Shown here: positions 43,893-53,243 of the stretch, piece by piece
Layout: each line of letters starts with the position of its first letter
Position numbering within the stretch: the stretch's first letter is position 1
DNA from: an uncultured Bacteroides sp.
GTDB taxonomy: Bacteria; Bacteroidota; Bacteroidia; Bacteroidales; Bacteroidaceae
Assembly (NCBI GenBank): GCA_948847595.1
Contig: CAQOGY010000002.1
Location: forward strand, 186,001 to 250,000
Length of the DNA: 64,000 nt
Direction: 5' to 3'
Notes under the pieces: model-generated
Seen by the model: the letters and a program-made list of their open reading frames with translations, nothing else
What the model was told of the DNA's origin: nothing
Databases searched by the model: none
Program-made: the position numbers and the translations under genes

Positions 43893-44498
43893 ATGATAGA
43901 CTCCATCAAACAACTCTTGCAACAAGAGGCACAAGCAGTGCTCAATATCCCTGTAACAGACGCTTACGAGAAAGCAGTACAACTGATTGTAGAACAGATA
44001 CATCAGAAAAAAGGGAAATTAGTAACTTCCGGCATGGGAAAAGCCGGACAGATTGCCATGAACATCGCCACAACCTTCTGCTCCACCGGTATTCCATCGG
44101 TCTTCCTGCACCCCAGTGAAGCGCAGCACGGCGACCTCGGCATCTTACAAAAAAACGATTTGCTCCTGCTTATCTCCAACTCCGGCAAAACACGCGAAAT
44201 CGTGGAACTGACCCGACTGGCACATAATCTGGACCCGGAACTGAAGTTTATCGTTATCACCGGAAATCCCGACAGCCCGCTGGCCAACGAATCAAACGTC
44301 TGTCTGAGCACCGGTAAACCTGCCGAAGTTTGTACGTTAGGCATGACTCCTACTACATCGACTACCGCCATGACCGTCATCGGTGACATACTGGTAGTAC
44401 AGACAATGAAGAAGACAGGATTCACCATCGAAGAATACTCAAAACGCCATCACGGTGGTTATTTGGGCGAAAAATCAAGATCGCTATGCGAAAAGTAA
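43893..44498 (+). CDS. SIS-domain sugar-phosphate isomerase (KdsD/GutQ-like, without CBS domains)
   Basis: A 201-residue single SIS domain. Characteristic stretches are GKLVTSGMGKAGQIAMNIATTF, STGIPSVFLHPSEAQHGDLGI, ISNSGKTREIVEL and the closing GGYLGEKS. The pattern is that of arabinose-5-phosphate isomerases of the KdsD/KpsF/GutQ group. The tandem CBS pair that makes those proteins about 320 residues long is missing, as is common in Bacteroidetes. It may make arabinose 5-phosphate for Kdo, but another ketose/aldose phosphate is possible. Its last 13 bases overlap the PfkB start, which suggests translational coupling. Confidence 0.8.
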   Translation: MIDSIKQLLQQEAQAVLNIPVTDAYEKAVQLIVEQIHQKKGKLVTSGMGKAGQIAMNIATTFCSTGIPSVFLHPSEAQHGDLGILQKNDLLLLISNSGKTREIVELTRLAHNLDPELKFIVITGNPDSPLANESNVCLSTGKPAEVCTLGMTPTTSTTAMTVIGDILVVQTMKKTGFTIEEYSKRHHGGYLGEKSRSLCEK

Positions 44499-45412
44499 TC
44501 GGTATCGGAGAAACAATCCTCGATATCATCTTTCGGGGAAACCAGCCTTCCGCAGCCGTACCGGGAGGCTCTGTATTCAACGGCATCGTATCCCTCGGAC
44601 GAATGGGGATCAAGGTAGGTTTTATCAGTGAAACAGGTAATGACCGGGTAGGAAATATCATTCTGCAATTCATGCGTGAAAATAATATTCCGACGGATCA
44701 CGTAAATGTCTTCCCAGATGGTAAATCACCTGTATCACTGGCATTCCTCAATGAACAGAGCGATGCTGAATATATCTTCTATAAGGATTATCCCAAACAA
44801 CGTCTGGATGTGCTTTATCCTAAGTTAGAGGAAGACGATATCGTCATGGTAGGCTCTTACTATGCGCTGAACCCGGTACTCAGAGAGAAGATTCTGGAAC
44901 TGCTGGACCAGGCACGCGAGAAGAAAGCAATCATCTACTACGACCCGAACTTCCGCTCTTCACATAAGAACGAAGCAATGAAACTGGCTCCTACGATTAT
45001 CGAGAATCTGGAGTACGCCGATATTGTACGGGGATCGCTGGAAGATTTCTTCTATATGTATGGCTTGCAAGACGTGGACAAGATATATAAAGACAAGATT
45101 AAATTCTACTGCCCGCGGTTTATATGCACGGCCGGTGGGGACAAAGTATCACTTCGCACCAATCTGGTCAACAAAGAATATCCGATAGAACCGCTGGAAG
45201 CAGTCAGCACCATCGGTGCCGGAGATAATTTCAATGCGGGATTGATCTACGGATTGCTTAAATATGATGTACGATACCGTGACCTTAATAATCTGAATGA
45301 AGAAGTCTGGGACAAAGTAGTTCAGTGCGGGAAAGACTTTGCCGCCGAAGTATGCCGCAGCTTCAGTAATTCGGTATCAGTGGAGTTTGCCGGACAGTAC
45401 GCATCGAAGTAA
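44486..45412 (+). CDS. PfkB-family carbohydrate kinase (fructokinase/ribokinase type)
   Basis: 308 residues that transfer phosphate from ATP to a sugar. The N-terminus has VIGIGETILDIIFRG and the substrate-binding PGGSVFNGIVSLGRMG. The ATP/anion-hole motif is STIGAGDNFNAGLIYGL, with the catalytic base in GAGD (Asp247). Lengths and motifs fit PfkB. The N-terminal GGSVFN pattern resembles fructokinases, but the sugar is not determined. It overlaps the SIS gene by 13 bases, and kinase plus isomerase plus LOG suggests a shared sugar-phosphate salvage route. That grouping is inference. Confidence 0.85.
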   Translation: MRKVIGIGETILDIIFRGNQPSAAVPGGSVFNGIVSLGRMGIKVGFISETGNDRVGNIILQFMRENNIPTDHVNVFPDGKSPVSLAFLNEQSDAEYIFYKDYPKQRLDVLYPKLEEDDIVMVGSYYALNPVLREKILELLDQAREKKAIIYYDPNFRSSHKNEAMKLAPTIIENLEYADIVRGSLEDFFYMYGLQDVDKIYKDKIKFYCPRFICTAGGDKVSLRTNLVNKEYPIEPLEAVSTIGAGDNFNAGLIYGLLKYDVRYRDLNNLNEEVWDKVVQCGKDFAAEVCRSFSNSVSVEFAGQYASK

Positions 45413-45465
45413 TTACGGATACAACCATCCCCTAAATTACTATTAACTTTGGCTAATAATCGCAA

Positions 45466-45494
45466 AGGAATTACCACATCTAACGGTAATTCCT
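45466..45494. promoter_or_regulatory. Inverted repeat touching the phosphatase promoter
   Basis: AGGAATTACC (45466-45475) and GGTAATTCCT (45485-45494) are perfect 10-bp inverted arms around 9 bases. The right arm ends on the first base of the -7 element. It may be an operator, or the terminator of the PfkB operon; no T-tract follows. Confidence 0.45.
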
Positions 45495-45501
45495 ATCTTT
45501 G
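45494..45501 (+). promoter_or_regulatory. -7 element of the tyrosine phosphatase gene
   Basis: TATCTTTG is a perfect TAnnTTTG match, 30 bases before the ATG at 45531. Confidence 0.65.
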
Positions 45502-45530
45502 CATTACATGATTCATCAGACAAAGAAACT

Positions 45531-46601
45531 ATGTACAGAAACCTGTTAAACTGGCTGACCATCCTACTGGTACTTCCGTCATGTTCCGGCACTTCGCCCA
45601 CTATATCCGTAGTGTGTGAAGAGAACAATGTAGGAAACGCCATTATCAAATGGGAAACAGCACCTATACTGAAAGGACAGGTAAAAGTATATGCTTCCAC
45701 TTCTCCCGACTTCATTCCCGAAGAAAATCCCGTAGCCACCATCAACATTGCGAAAGGGAAAAAGACCATCGTGACCAATGATCCGTCTCAGCGCTATTAC
45801 TACCTGATGGTATTCAACAACAGATACCGGGTGAGGGTAGCTGCCCGTAACGTCAATATTCCCGGCATTCAGAACTTCCGTGACCTGGGAGGATACAAGT
45901 CTGCAGAAACAGGCAAAGATACCCGCTGGGGAATGCTGTACCGTTCTGCACAGATTGACAGCATTCCATTCTGCTCCCGCCGGGAATTGAAAAACATGGG
46001 CATAAGGACTATCATCGATTTGCGTTCGGAAGAAGAACGCCATAACTATCCACAGTTTCATGATGAAGACTTTAACGTCCTGCACCTCCCCATTGCAACA
46101 GGAAACATGGAACACATCCTGCAAGACATACGTGATAAGAAAATAGAAACGGATACGATCTATCGTTTAGTAGAGCGGATGAACCGTCAACTGGTCACCA
46201 ACTACCGCAAGGAATACAAAGAACTGTTCACACTCCTGCTCGACCGCAACAATTACCCCGTCGTCATCCACTGTACTTCAGGCAAAGGACGTACGGGCAT
46301 TGTTTCAGCACTGGTACTTGCCGCTTTGGGAGTCAATGAAGAAGCCATCATGAAAGACTATCGCCTGAGTAATGACTATTTCAACATCCCCAAAGCCTCC
46401 AGATACGCGTATAAACTCCCTATCAACTCGCAGGAAGCCATCACTACAATCTACTCTGCCAAGGAAGACTTCCTGAATGCAGCCAAAGAACAGATTGATG
46501 CGGAATACGGCAGCGTACAGGCATATCTGAAAAAAGGAATAGGACTCTCGGCAGAAGAAATCGAACGGTTGCGCAGCATTTTATTAATAGATAATGGTTA
46601 A
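45531..46601 (+). CDS. Exported tyrosine-protein phosphatase lipoprotein
   Basis: 356 residues with a lipoprotein signal (LLVLPSC). The N-terminal 100 residues are a fibronectin-like beta domain (ISVVCEENNVGNAIIKWE). The catalytic domain starts near NIPGIQNFRDLGGYKS, with LYRSAQIDSI and IIDLRSEEERHNYP. The CX5R loop is HCTSGKGRTG, with nucleophile Cys248 and Arg254. This matches the bacterial tyrosine/serine phosphatase family related to phosphoinositide phosphatases. The envelope location is unusual for a signalling enzyme, so an extracytoplasmic phosphoester substrate is more likely. A heptad repeat overlaps its last codons. Confidence 0.85.
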   Translation: MYRNLLNWLTILLVLPSCSGTSPTISVVCEENNVGNAIIKWETAPILKGQVKVYASTSPDFIPEENPVATINIAKGKKTIVTNDPSQRYYYLMVFNNRYRVRVAARNVNIPGIQNFRDLGGYKSAETGKDTRWGMLYRSAQIDSIPFCSRRELKNMGIRTIIDLRSEEERHNYPQFHDEDFNVLHLPIATGNMEHILQDIRDKKIETDTIYRLVERMNRQLVTNYRKEYKELFTLLLDRNNYPVVIHCTSGKGRTGIVSALVLAALGVNEEAIMKDYRLSNDYFNIPKASRYAYKLPINSQEAITTIYSAKEDFLNAAKEQIDAEYGSVQAYLKKGIGLSAEEIERLRSILLIDNG

Positions 46602-46667
46602 TGGAAAATGGAGAATGCTATGCAGGCAGCAATAATTATCCATTATCCATTATTCATTATTCATTAT
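46591..46667. repeat. Heptad repeats in inverted orientation
   Basis: Left arm: ATAATGG, TTAATGG, AAAATGG and AGAATGC run in 7-base steps from 46591, overlapping the stop codon of the phosphatase gene. Right arm: CCATTAT, CCATTAT, TCATTAT and TCATTAT run in 7-base steps from 46640 to 46667. The two arms are inverted versions of each other and could fold into a long, low-stability stem upstream of the helicase promoter. Confidence 0.75.
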
Positions 46668-46674
46668 TTTTCTC

Positions 46675-46682
46675 TATCTTTG
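46675..46682 (+). promoter_or_regulatory. -7 element of the DEAD-box helicase gene
   Basis: TATCTTTG is a perfect TAnnTTTG match, 31 bases before the ATG and 8 bases after the heptad repeat. Confidence 0.65.
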
Positions 46683-46712
46683 CGCCCGAAATAAAAGATA
46701 TACAGAGATTTA

Positions 46713-48656
46713 ATGAAGACATTTGAAGAGCTTGGCGTTTCTCCGGAGATACGTAGAGCAATTGAAGAGATGGGATATGAGAATCCCATGCCGGTACAAG
46801 AGGAAGTGATTCCGTACCTTTTAGGAGAAAATAATGATGTAGTAGCTCTTGCACAAACTGGAACAGGTAAAACAGCCGCATTCGGCCTGCCTCTGCTCCA
46901 ACAGATTGACGTAAAGAACAGGGTTCCCCAGTCACTAATACTTTGCCCCACCCGTGAGCTATGCCTCCAGATAGCGGGCGATCTGAACGATTACTCAAAA
47001 TACATTGACGGACTGAAAGTACTGCCAGTTTACGGCGGTTCTTCCATCGACAGCCAGATACGCAGCCTAAAACGCGGCGTACATATCATCGTGGCCACAC
47101 CGGGACGACTGCTCGACCTGATGGAGCGCAAAACCGTATCTTTATCGACCGTTCACAACATAGTGATGGACGAAGCGGACGAAATGCTGAATATGGGATT
47201 CACCGACAGCATCAACGCTATCCTTGCCGATGTCCCCAAAGAACGGAACACCTTGCTCTTCTCGGCAACCATGAGCCCCGAAATCGCCCGCATCTCCAAG
47301 AACTACTTGCAGAATGCCAAGGAGATTACCATCGGACGCAAGAACGAAAGTACAAGCAATGTGAAACACGTAGCTTATACCGTACAAGCCAAAGACAAAT
47401 ATGCAGCCCTGAAACGCATTGTTGACTATTACCCGCAAATATATGGTATCATTTTCTGCCGTACCCGTAAAGAAACGCAGGAAATAGCCGATAAATTGAT
47501 GCAGGAAGGCTATAACGCAGATTCACTGCACGGAGAACTGTCACAGGCTCAGCGCGATGCCGTGATGCAGAAATTCCGCATCCGCAACCTGCAATTACTG
47601 GTTGCTACGGACGTTGCCGCACGCGGACTGGACGTAGACGACCTGACACACGTGATCAACTACGGCCTGCCCGATGATACGGAAAGCTACACACATCGTA
47701 GCGGACGTACCGGACGTGCCGGAAAGACAGGTACTTCCATCGCTATCATCAACCTGCGCGAAAAAGGAAAGCTGCGTGAGATAGAGCGCATCATCGGCAA
47801 GAAGTTTATTGCCGGAGAAATGCCGACAGGCAAGCAGATCTGCGAAAAACAGCTTATCAAAGTGATTGATGAACTGGAAAAGGTGAAGGTAAACGAAGAA
47901 GAAATCACGGACTTCATGCCGGAGATTTATCGTAAGCTGGAATGGCTGAGCAAAGAGGATCTGATCAAACGCATGGTATCGCATGAGTTCAATCGTTTTC
48001 TGGACTACTACCGCGACCGTGAAGAGATCGAGACTCCGACCGACAGCCGCGAACGTAACACACGTGACAGCCGTGAAAGAGGCAGCCGCAAGGCAGCGCC
48101 GGGTTTCACCCGCTTATTCATCAATCTGGGAAAAATGGACAGTTTCTTCCCAAGCGAGCTGATCAGCTTGCTGAACAGCAATACACGTGGACGAATCGAG
48201 TTGGGACGCATTGACTTGATGAAAAATTTCTCCTTCTTCGAAGTAGAAGAGAAAGAAGCACAAAACGTAGTGAAGGCGTTGAACCGCGCTAACTGGAACG
48301 GCCGCAAAGTATCTGTAGAAGTTGCCGGTGAGGAAGCAGGAGAAGGTCGGAGAGGCAGTGGTTCTGCCGAACGCAGAGGAGGAAAACGTCCTTTCGGAAG
48401 TTCCTCCGAAAAGCGTGGTGACAGTAGCCGCAACTCACGTTCCGAAAGATCGGACAGAGCACCGCGAGCTGACAGAGCGACTAAAGGCAGTGACAAGACC
48501 GACAAGAAAAAAAGAAGCGACAAGCCCAGCCGCGAAGAACGGGGTTACGGAGCACGTGGTCCTAAAAAGACAGACGACTGGCAACAGTTCTTTAAAGATA
48601 AAGAGCCTGACTTCAGCGAGGAAGGATGGGCACGCAGAAAGCCGAAAAAGAAGTAA
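46713..48656 (+). CDS. DEAD-box RNA helicase with DbpA-type RNA-binding domain and basic tail
   Basis: A 647-residue ATP-dependent RNA helicase. Motifs run in order: MPVQEEVIP (Q motif), AQTGTGKTAAF (Walker A), VATPGRLLDL, DEADEMLNMGF, SATMS, IIFCRTRKET, ATDVAARGLDVDDL and HRSGRTGRAGKTG. Residues about 465-550 (FTRLFINLGKMDSFFPSELI to WNGRKVSVEVAGEE) look like a DbpA RNA-binding domain, which suggests a ribosomal RNA or general RNA-folding role. The last 100 residues are a disordered tail rich in Arg, Ser, Lys and Gly. A second reading frame across this tail is open but is not a gene. Confidence 0.93.
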   Translation: MKTFEELGVSPEIRRAIEEMGYENPMPVQEEVIPYLLGENNDVVALAQTGTGKTAAFGLPLLQQIDVKNRVPQSLILCPTRELCLQIAGDLNDYSKYIDGLKVLPVYGGSSIDSQIRSLKRGVHIIVATPGRLLDLMERKTVSLSTVHNIVMDEADEMLNMGFTDSINAILADVPKERNTLLFSATMSPEIARISKNYLQNAKEITIGRKNESTSNVKHVAYTVQAKDKYAALKRIVDYYPQIYGIIFCRTRKETQEIADKLMQEGYNADSLHGELSQAQRDAVMQKFRIRNLQLLVATDVAARGLDVDDLTHVINYGLPDDTESYTHRSGRTGRAGKTGTSIAIINLREKGKLREIERIIGKKFIAGEMPTGKQICEKQLIKVIDELEKVKVNEEEITDFMPEIYRKLEWLSKEDLIKRMVSHEFNRFLDYYRDREEIETPTDSRERNTRDSRERGSRKAAPGFTRLFINLGKMDSFFPSELISLLNSNTRGRIELGRIDLMKNFSFFEVEEKEAQNVVKALNRANWNGRKVSVEVAGEEAGEGRRGSGSAERRGGKRPFGSSSEKRGDSSRNSRSERSDRAPRADRATKGSDKTDKKKRSDKPSREERGYGARGPKKTDDWQQFFKDKEPDFSEEGWARRKPKKK

Positions 48657-48812
48657 CAGGCAAAACAGCCATTATAAGGTAATGTTGGAAAAGAAGAAGA
48701 TTTAAGGCGTTGATATAGTTTACCTATTCATAACCGATATTGACGTAGCATATTTATTCTCTATCCGACTCTGCTGAAAAATACTGAACTGTTATGCCTA
48801 ATCTATATTTCA

Positions 48813-48878
48813 GTTTTTAATAAACTTCTTGATCGTTTATTAGAAACGGTATCCAAGTTTATTAAAAACGATTACATG
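48813..48878. repeat. 22-bp-pitch array with GTTTATTAAAAAC cores
   Basis: The 13-base cores GTTTTTAATAAAC (48813), GTTTATTAGAAAC (48835) and GTTTATTAAAAAC (48857) are exactly 22 bp apart. Each begins GTTT and ends AAAC, an inverted pair, and the first core is reversed relative to the others. The 9-base linkers are not conserved. It is the AT-rich counterpart of the array at 439-510. Confidence 0.85.
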
Positions 48879-48913
48879 GCTTTTCGATAGCATTTATCCG
48901 AATTTATATAACA

Positions 48914-48952
48914 AAACAGGCTGCAAACCTCTCAAAAGTTTGCAGCCTGTTT
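48914..48952. terminator. Bidirectional terminator between helicase and HTCS genes
   Basis: AAACAGGCTGCAAAC (48914-48928) and GTTTGCAGCCTGTTT (48938-48952) form a perfect 15-bp stem with a 9-base loop. T-rich sequence follows the stem on the plus strand. It can serve both convergent genes. Confidence 0.85.
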
Positions 48953-49142
48953 CTTATATACAAGCTACCGAAAAGCCTTCCGAAGCAAGGCATTATCGGT
49001 TAAAATGTTGTCATATTATACTATATCAGCACAACAAATGCAGTATAAGGTAAGATATTCTCATTGGTCTAAGTTTTAATTCATTTATTGTAAGGATACA
49101 AATATACAACATTAAAAGCCGTTTGTCAAGTCTTCAGGAGTT

Positions 49143-52100
49143 TTATACGTTCATAGTTCCTCCTCCTTCCTCAGAAGCATCATGAACATCCTTCGTCTTG
49201 ATATTCCTGTACTGCTTGGGCGTCATCTCGAACTTCTGGGCAAATGCTTTATAGAAAGTCCCCCTGTTCGAGAATCCGGTTTTATCCATAATCTCTTCAA
49301 TGGAGAGTTGCGTTGTCAGCAACAAGCGTTCTACAATCGTCAGGCGATACTCTCTGATGATGTCGGCAGGAGTCTTCTCCGTGACATTTTTCAGCTTCCG
49401 ATAGAACTGCCGGGTACTGTATCCTAATGAACTACTCAACAATTCCACTGATAAATCCGTATTCTGTATATGACTATCAATAATCTGCATCATCTTCTCG
49501 AAGAAGGATTTATCCTCTTTATGCAGAAAATGACCATCATCCAGTTCAAAAGCACTTAGAACAGAGCTATAATACTCTTTCAGGTCCTCTTCGCGCTGTA
49601 ACAGCCTTCTAACGACTTTCTCGAGATATTCCACATTGAAAGGTTTCGTGATATATGCTTCCGCGCCGGATTCAATTCCCCTCGTCTGCTCGTCAATATT
49701 ATTCAGTGCCGAAAGCAGTATTAACGGGATACGGCTCAACAGTTTATCCGACTTTATCTTTTTGGCAAACGACATTCCATCCATACCGGGCATCATTACA
49801 TCCGAAATAATCAAATCCGGTAACTGGATGCCCAACTGCTTCAAGGCTTCCTCTGCGCTGCCTAAAGAGACAACATTGTATGCCCCGACAAATATCTCCG
49901 TAACAAACCATAACATAGAAGGGTCATCGTCAATAATCATAATCGTCTGCTTGTTCTTATCAAATTCAACCGACGAATTCTTGAGTTCGACTGCTTGCTC
50001 ATCTGATGACAAAACCAATTCTTCAGCTACTTTTTCATCTTCATTATCCACCGTAACCTCCATAACAGGCAGCCATACATCAAAAGTAGTCACCTCATTA
50101 GGAATACTGGATACCTGAATCTGTCCATTCAACAGATTTACCATACTGTGACAAATGGCCAGTCCCAATCCATTTCGCGGAGAAATCCCATTCTTGTTCT
50201 GCACTTCGAAATTATCCAGAATCTTATAACGGTCGAATATTTTCGTGAGATCAGCCTCCTTGATTCCTTTTCCCGTATTAGATACCCGAATGCAAAGTTG
50301 TTCTCCTTCAATACGCAGCTCTACCGTAATGGAACCATTCTCCGGAGTATATTTGAAAGCGTTAGAAATCAGGTTATTTACAATTTTACTCAGACAGCTG
50401 ACATCCGTATTCCAAAAAACTCCATCTTCTATCTGCAATCGATAGTTCAGTTTCCGGCTTTCCGCCAGCTCTCCGAATGATTCGGCAATAGTCCGTATCT
50501 GTTCTGTGACAGGAACATGTTTTATCTTCAAAATCTTGTTCCCCGTCTCCAGTCGGCGGAACTCAATCAGTTCCAATATCAGCGCATTCAGTTTCAACGC
50601 ATTCTGCTGAATCATGGAAGCATACTTCCGGACATAACTGTCTACCCGGCTATAGGAAAGGATTTTTTCACACGGACCGTTGATCAATGTCAACGGAGTA
50701 CAAAATTCATGGGTAATGTTAGTAAAGAAACGCAATTTCGATTCATACAGTTCTTCGCGCTGCTGGCGGTTCATTTCCTCGATCATAACATTCCGCTTTC
50801 TGCGATAACGTTTTATCACCATCCGGATAGCTCCTGCAATTACCCCGGCTAATAATAAGAAATAGACAATATAAGCACAAGTAGTCATATACCAGGGAGG
50901 AGTGATACGGATCAATAATGAATAAGGTTCACTCTCTTTCCCTGTTATATTACTTCGGTACTTCACCAGCAAGGTGTATTCTCCAGGAGATAGATTAGAG
51001 AAAACCGCCACCGTAGACAATCCGTTCTCAATCCAACTATCGCTCAAACCGTCTATCTTATAAGAGTAAGTATAATTGTTCCCGTTAATGTAATCGACAG
51101 CAATAAATGAAAGGTTAAAGAAGTTCTGACTATAGTCCAGCACCAAAGTTTCTTGCTTCGTAGCGCCTTGCAGAAAATCATAAATATTGCACTCTTTACC
51201 AAAAATAGAGAGGCGGTTGAAATGCAAAGGAGGCATGTATTCTTCCGAAAGTTGATCATTCTCGCTAATCGTAATGAATCCGTTCGTACCACCAAAAAAT
51301 AATGTCCCCGTCTGCTGATCCTTGAAGAAAGCACCGTCACTAAACTCAATCACTTCCAGGTCGCCCTGCTGCCGATACGTCTGAACTGTGTTTTCACGGA
51401 CATTAAACCTCACCAACCCTTGATTGGTGCTAAGCCACAAGTTATTGTCCCTTCCTTCCAATATGCCGTGAATCGTATTGTTGGGAAAGCCGTCAGTCTC
51501 GTTATATACCCTATATTCGCCCTGATAAAGCCGGGTCAATCCGAAACTCGTACCAAACCAGTATCCTTCGTCATTCTTATGAATGGCAAAAATATCATTT
51601 ACAGTCTGATTCTTCACTACATCGTCAATGCGGCAGGGAGTTAGTTGATTGGTATGCGTATTCATTTTATACGCACCATATCCACGGTTACCAAACCAAA
51701 TAACCGAATCATTCTCCTGAAAAGAGACAAAGAAATAATTGGAGTTTCTCTTTCCGCCATCCAGTGTAAAGCGACGGGCAGACTTCACTTTAGGTAAAAG
51801 TGAAGTAGCATCCAGAATGATTTTCACAATACCTTCACCGGCAGAAACCACCCACAACGTACTATCATTTGTCTCACGGACAGAATGTACATACTTCACC
51901 ATCTTGCCATCTGCCATGACCGGAAATTCCTGTATCCGCTTTTGTGAATAGGAGTAGTAATTAAGTCCGCTCTCCGTTCCAATCCATAAGAGTTTCCTCC
52001 GGCTGGGAGCAAAACTATACACCGAGTTGTCCATCAACGGACTATTACTTGCCAGGATCCTTTCTGCCCGAGGCAAAGTTTCCATATCAGGATGGAAATC

Positions 52101-53243
52101 AAACATCTTTAATATTCCCCCTCCCTTCGTACCTATCCACAATGTCTGATCCTGATCCTGATATAGAGCACGAACCGGATTATCTACCCGATACTCCGGT
52201 ACATCCAACATGATGTTGTCAATAGAAAACTCATCTGTAAAATACATATAAAGCCCTTGACCGTCAGCGCCCACCCAGATTATATCCTGAAACCGGTCTT
52301 TCATAAGACAAAAGATACCGGACTGAACATTTATGGACTGGAGGCTATATTTTACCTTTGAATCCGGCATATACTTTAATTGGATTAATCCACTACTCTT
52401 AAAGCCGATAAAATAATCAGTTTTCTGTTTTATAATGGAAGAAACCTCACCCCGACGAAGTATCTCTGCCTCCATATCTGCTATAAAATACGCTTTATGA
52501 TTATTCAGATCGTATTCATAAAGTGCATAAGTACTGTCTATGAAATAGAGAAAATCGCCATCTACAAACGTCCACAACAACTTTTCCGAATGATTCAGGC
52601 AATTACTGGGAACCAGCTTCACTTGATTTCCGTTTTTCTCTATTATATAACTCCGGTTATCATTATCCGAAGAGAATATCCAAAGTACTCCAAAGTTATC
52701 AATAGCCATTTGTTGTACTTCCTCAAAATGTATCTTTTTCACATCAAGTTTACAGAAGTCCTTCTGCTCCGGCTGATAATAATAAATGTAGCCATCATCC
52801 TTAATAATAAAGAAATCATCTTCGGGACTTATCGCCATACGGTTTATGTATTTAAAGTCTTTGAAGCTTTGTATGGTCTGTCTGCGTGTATCAAAGCGGT
52901 CGAGCCCATAATTAGTCTGTATCCAAAGCACATCGTTGTCCGCCTCGATAATCCGTTCGATGAGATTACCGGAGAAACTATGGTGCACATTGGTTGGTTT
53001 GTACAATCCCAGATAAGTGCCGTCGTAGATATTCAGCCCATCGCATGAACCGATCCATATCACGCCATGCCTATCCTGACACATCGAAAGAATAGCACTA
53101 TTGGATAATCCGTTCTTACTGGAAAATTGCCGGAGACTATACGAAGCATTTATGTCTACTCCTATCAAAAGAAAAGAAACCAGTATCAGCAGAACTCTTC
53201 TTAAAAGAGTAGTTCTCTTCGTCCATTCATTGTGTTTTTTCAT
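49143..53243 (-). CDS. Hybrid two-component system regulator (HTCS) of the GH76/GH31 locus
   Basis: A 1366-residue one-protein sensor, kinase and activator. A signal/membrane segment is near residues 10-30. About 700 residues of beta-propeller repeats follow (recurring WIGSCDGLNIYD, WIGTKGGGILKM and WIGTESGLNYYS patterns), then a Y_Y_Y domain. A membrane segment lies near 785-808 (YIVYFLLLAGVIAGAIRMVI). The kinase has FFTNITHEFCTPLTLI (H box near 845), NLISNAFKYTPENG and GLGLAICHSMVNL. A receiver domain follows (IMIIDDDPSMLWF, SDVMMPGMDG near 1148). The C-terminus is an AraC-type helix-turn-helix. It is divergent from the GH76 operon and should sense its oligosaccharide in the periplasm. From memory it is BT_3302. 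Confidence 0.92.
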   Translation of the reverse strand: MKKHNEWTKRTTLLRRVLLILVSFLLIGVDINASYSLRQFSSKNGLSNSAILSMCQDRHGVIWIGSCDGLNIYDGTYLGLYKPTNVHHSFSGNLIERIIEADNDVLWIQTNYGLDRFDTRRQTIQSFKDFKYINRMAISPEDDFFIIKDDGYIYYYQPEQKDFCKLDVKKIHFEEVQQMAIDNFGVLWIFSSDNDNRSYIIEKNGNQVKLVPSNCLNHSEKLLWTFVDGDFLYFIDSTYALYEYDLNNHKAYFIADMEAEILRRGEVSSIIKQKTDYFIGFKSSGLIQLKYMPDSKVKYSLQSINVQSGIFCLMKDRFQDIIWVGADGQGLYMYFTDEFSIDNIMLDVPEYRVDNPVRALYQDQDQTLWIGTKGGGILKMFDFHPDMETLPRAERILASNSPLMDNSVYSFAPSRRKLLWIGTESGLNYYSYSQKRIQEFPVMADGKMVKYVHSVRETNDSTLWVVSAGEGIVKIILDATSLLPKVKSARRFTLDGGKRNSNYFFVSFQENDSVIWFGNRGYGAYKMNTHTNQLTPCRIDDVVKNQTVNDIFAIHKNDEGYWFGTSFGLTRLYQGEYRVYNETDGFPNNTIHGILEGRDNNLWLSTNQGLVRFNVRENTVQTYRQQGDLEVIEFSDGAFFKDQQTGTLFFGGTNGFITISENDQLSEEYMPPLHFNRLSIFGKECNIYDFLQGATKQETLVLDYSQNFFNLSFIAVDYINGNNYTYSYKIDGLSDSWIENGLSTVAVFSNLSPGEYTLLVKYRSNITGKESEPYSLLIRITPPWYMTTCAYIVYFLLLAGVIAGAIRMVIKRYRRKRNVMIEEMNRQQREELYESKLRFFTNITHEFCTPLTLINGPCEKILSYSRVDSYVRKYASMIQQNALKLNALILELIEFRRLETGNKILKIKHVPVTEQIRTIAESFGELAESRKLNYRLQIEDGVFWNTDVSCLSKIVNNLISNAFKYTPENGSITVELRIEGEQLCIRVSNTGKGIKEADLTKIFDRYKILDNFEVQNKNGISPRNGLGLAICHSMVNLLNGQIQVSSIPNEVTTFDVWLPVMEVTVDNEDEKVAEELVLSSDEQAVELKNSSVEFDKNKQTIMIIDDDPSMLWFVTEIFVGAYNVVSLGSAEEALKQLGIQLPDLIISDVMMPGMDGMSFAKKIKSDKLLSRIPLILLSALNNIDEQTRGIESGAEAYITKPFNVEYLEKVVRRLLQREEDLKEYYSSVLSAFELDDGHFLHKEDKSFFEKMMQIIDSHIQNTDLSVELLSSSLGYSTRQFYRKLKNVTEKTPADIIREYRLTIVERLLLTTQLSIEEIMDKTGFSNRGTFYKAFAQKFEMTPKQYRNIKTKDVHDASEEGGGTMNV

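Larger units (their letters stand above)
48657..49142. other. Convergent intergenic region between helicase and HTCS
   Basis: It holds a 22-bp-pitch array (48813-48878) and a strong two-way terminator (48914-48952). The remaining bases up to the HTCS stop are AT-rich with no recognised signal. No gene is seen. Confidence 0.8.

Noticed and set aside
48322..48705. 127-codon frame running past the helicase stop
   Set aside because: It overlaps the helicase's repetitive basic tail in another frame. The open reading comes from the low-complexity codons.
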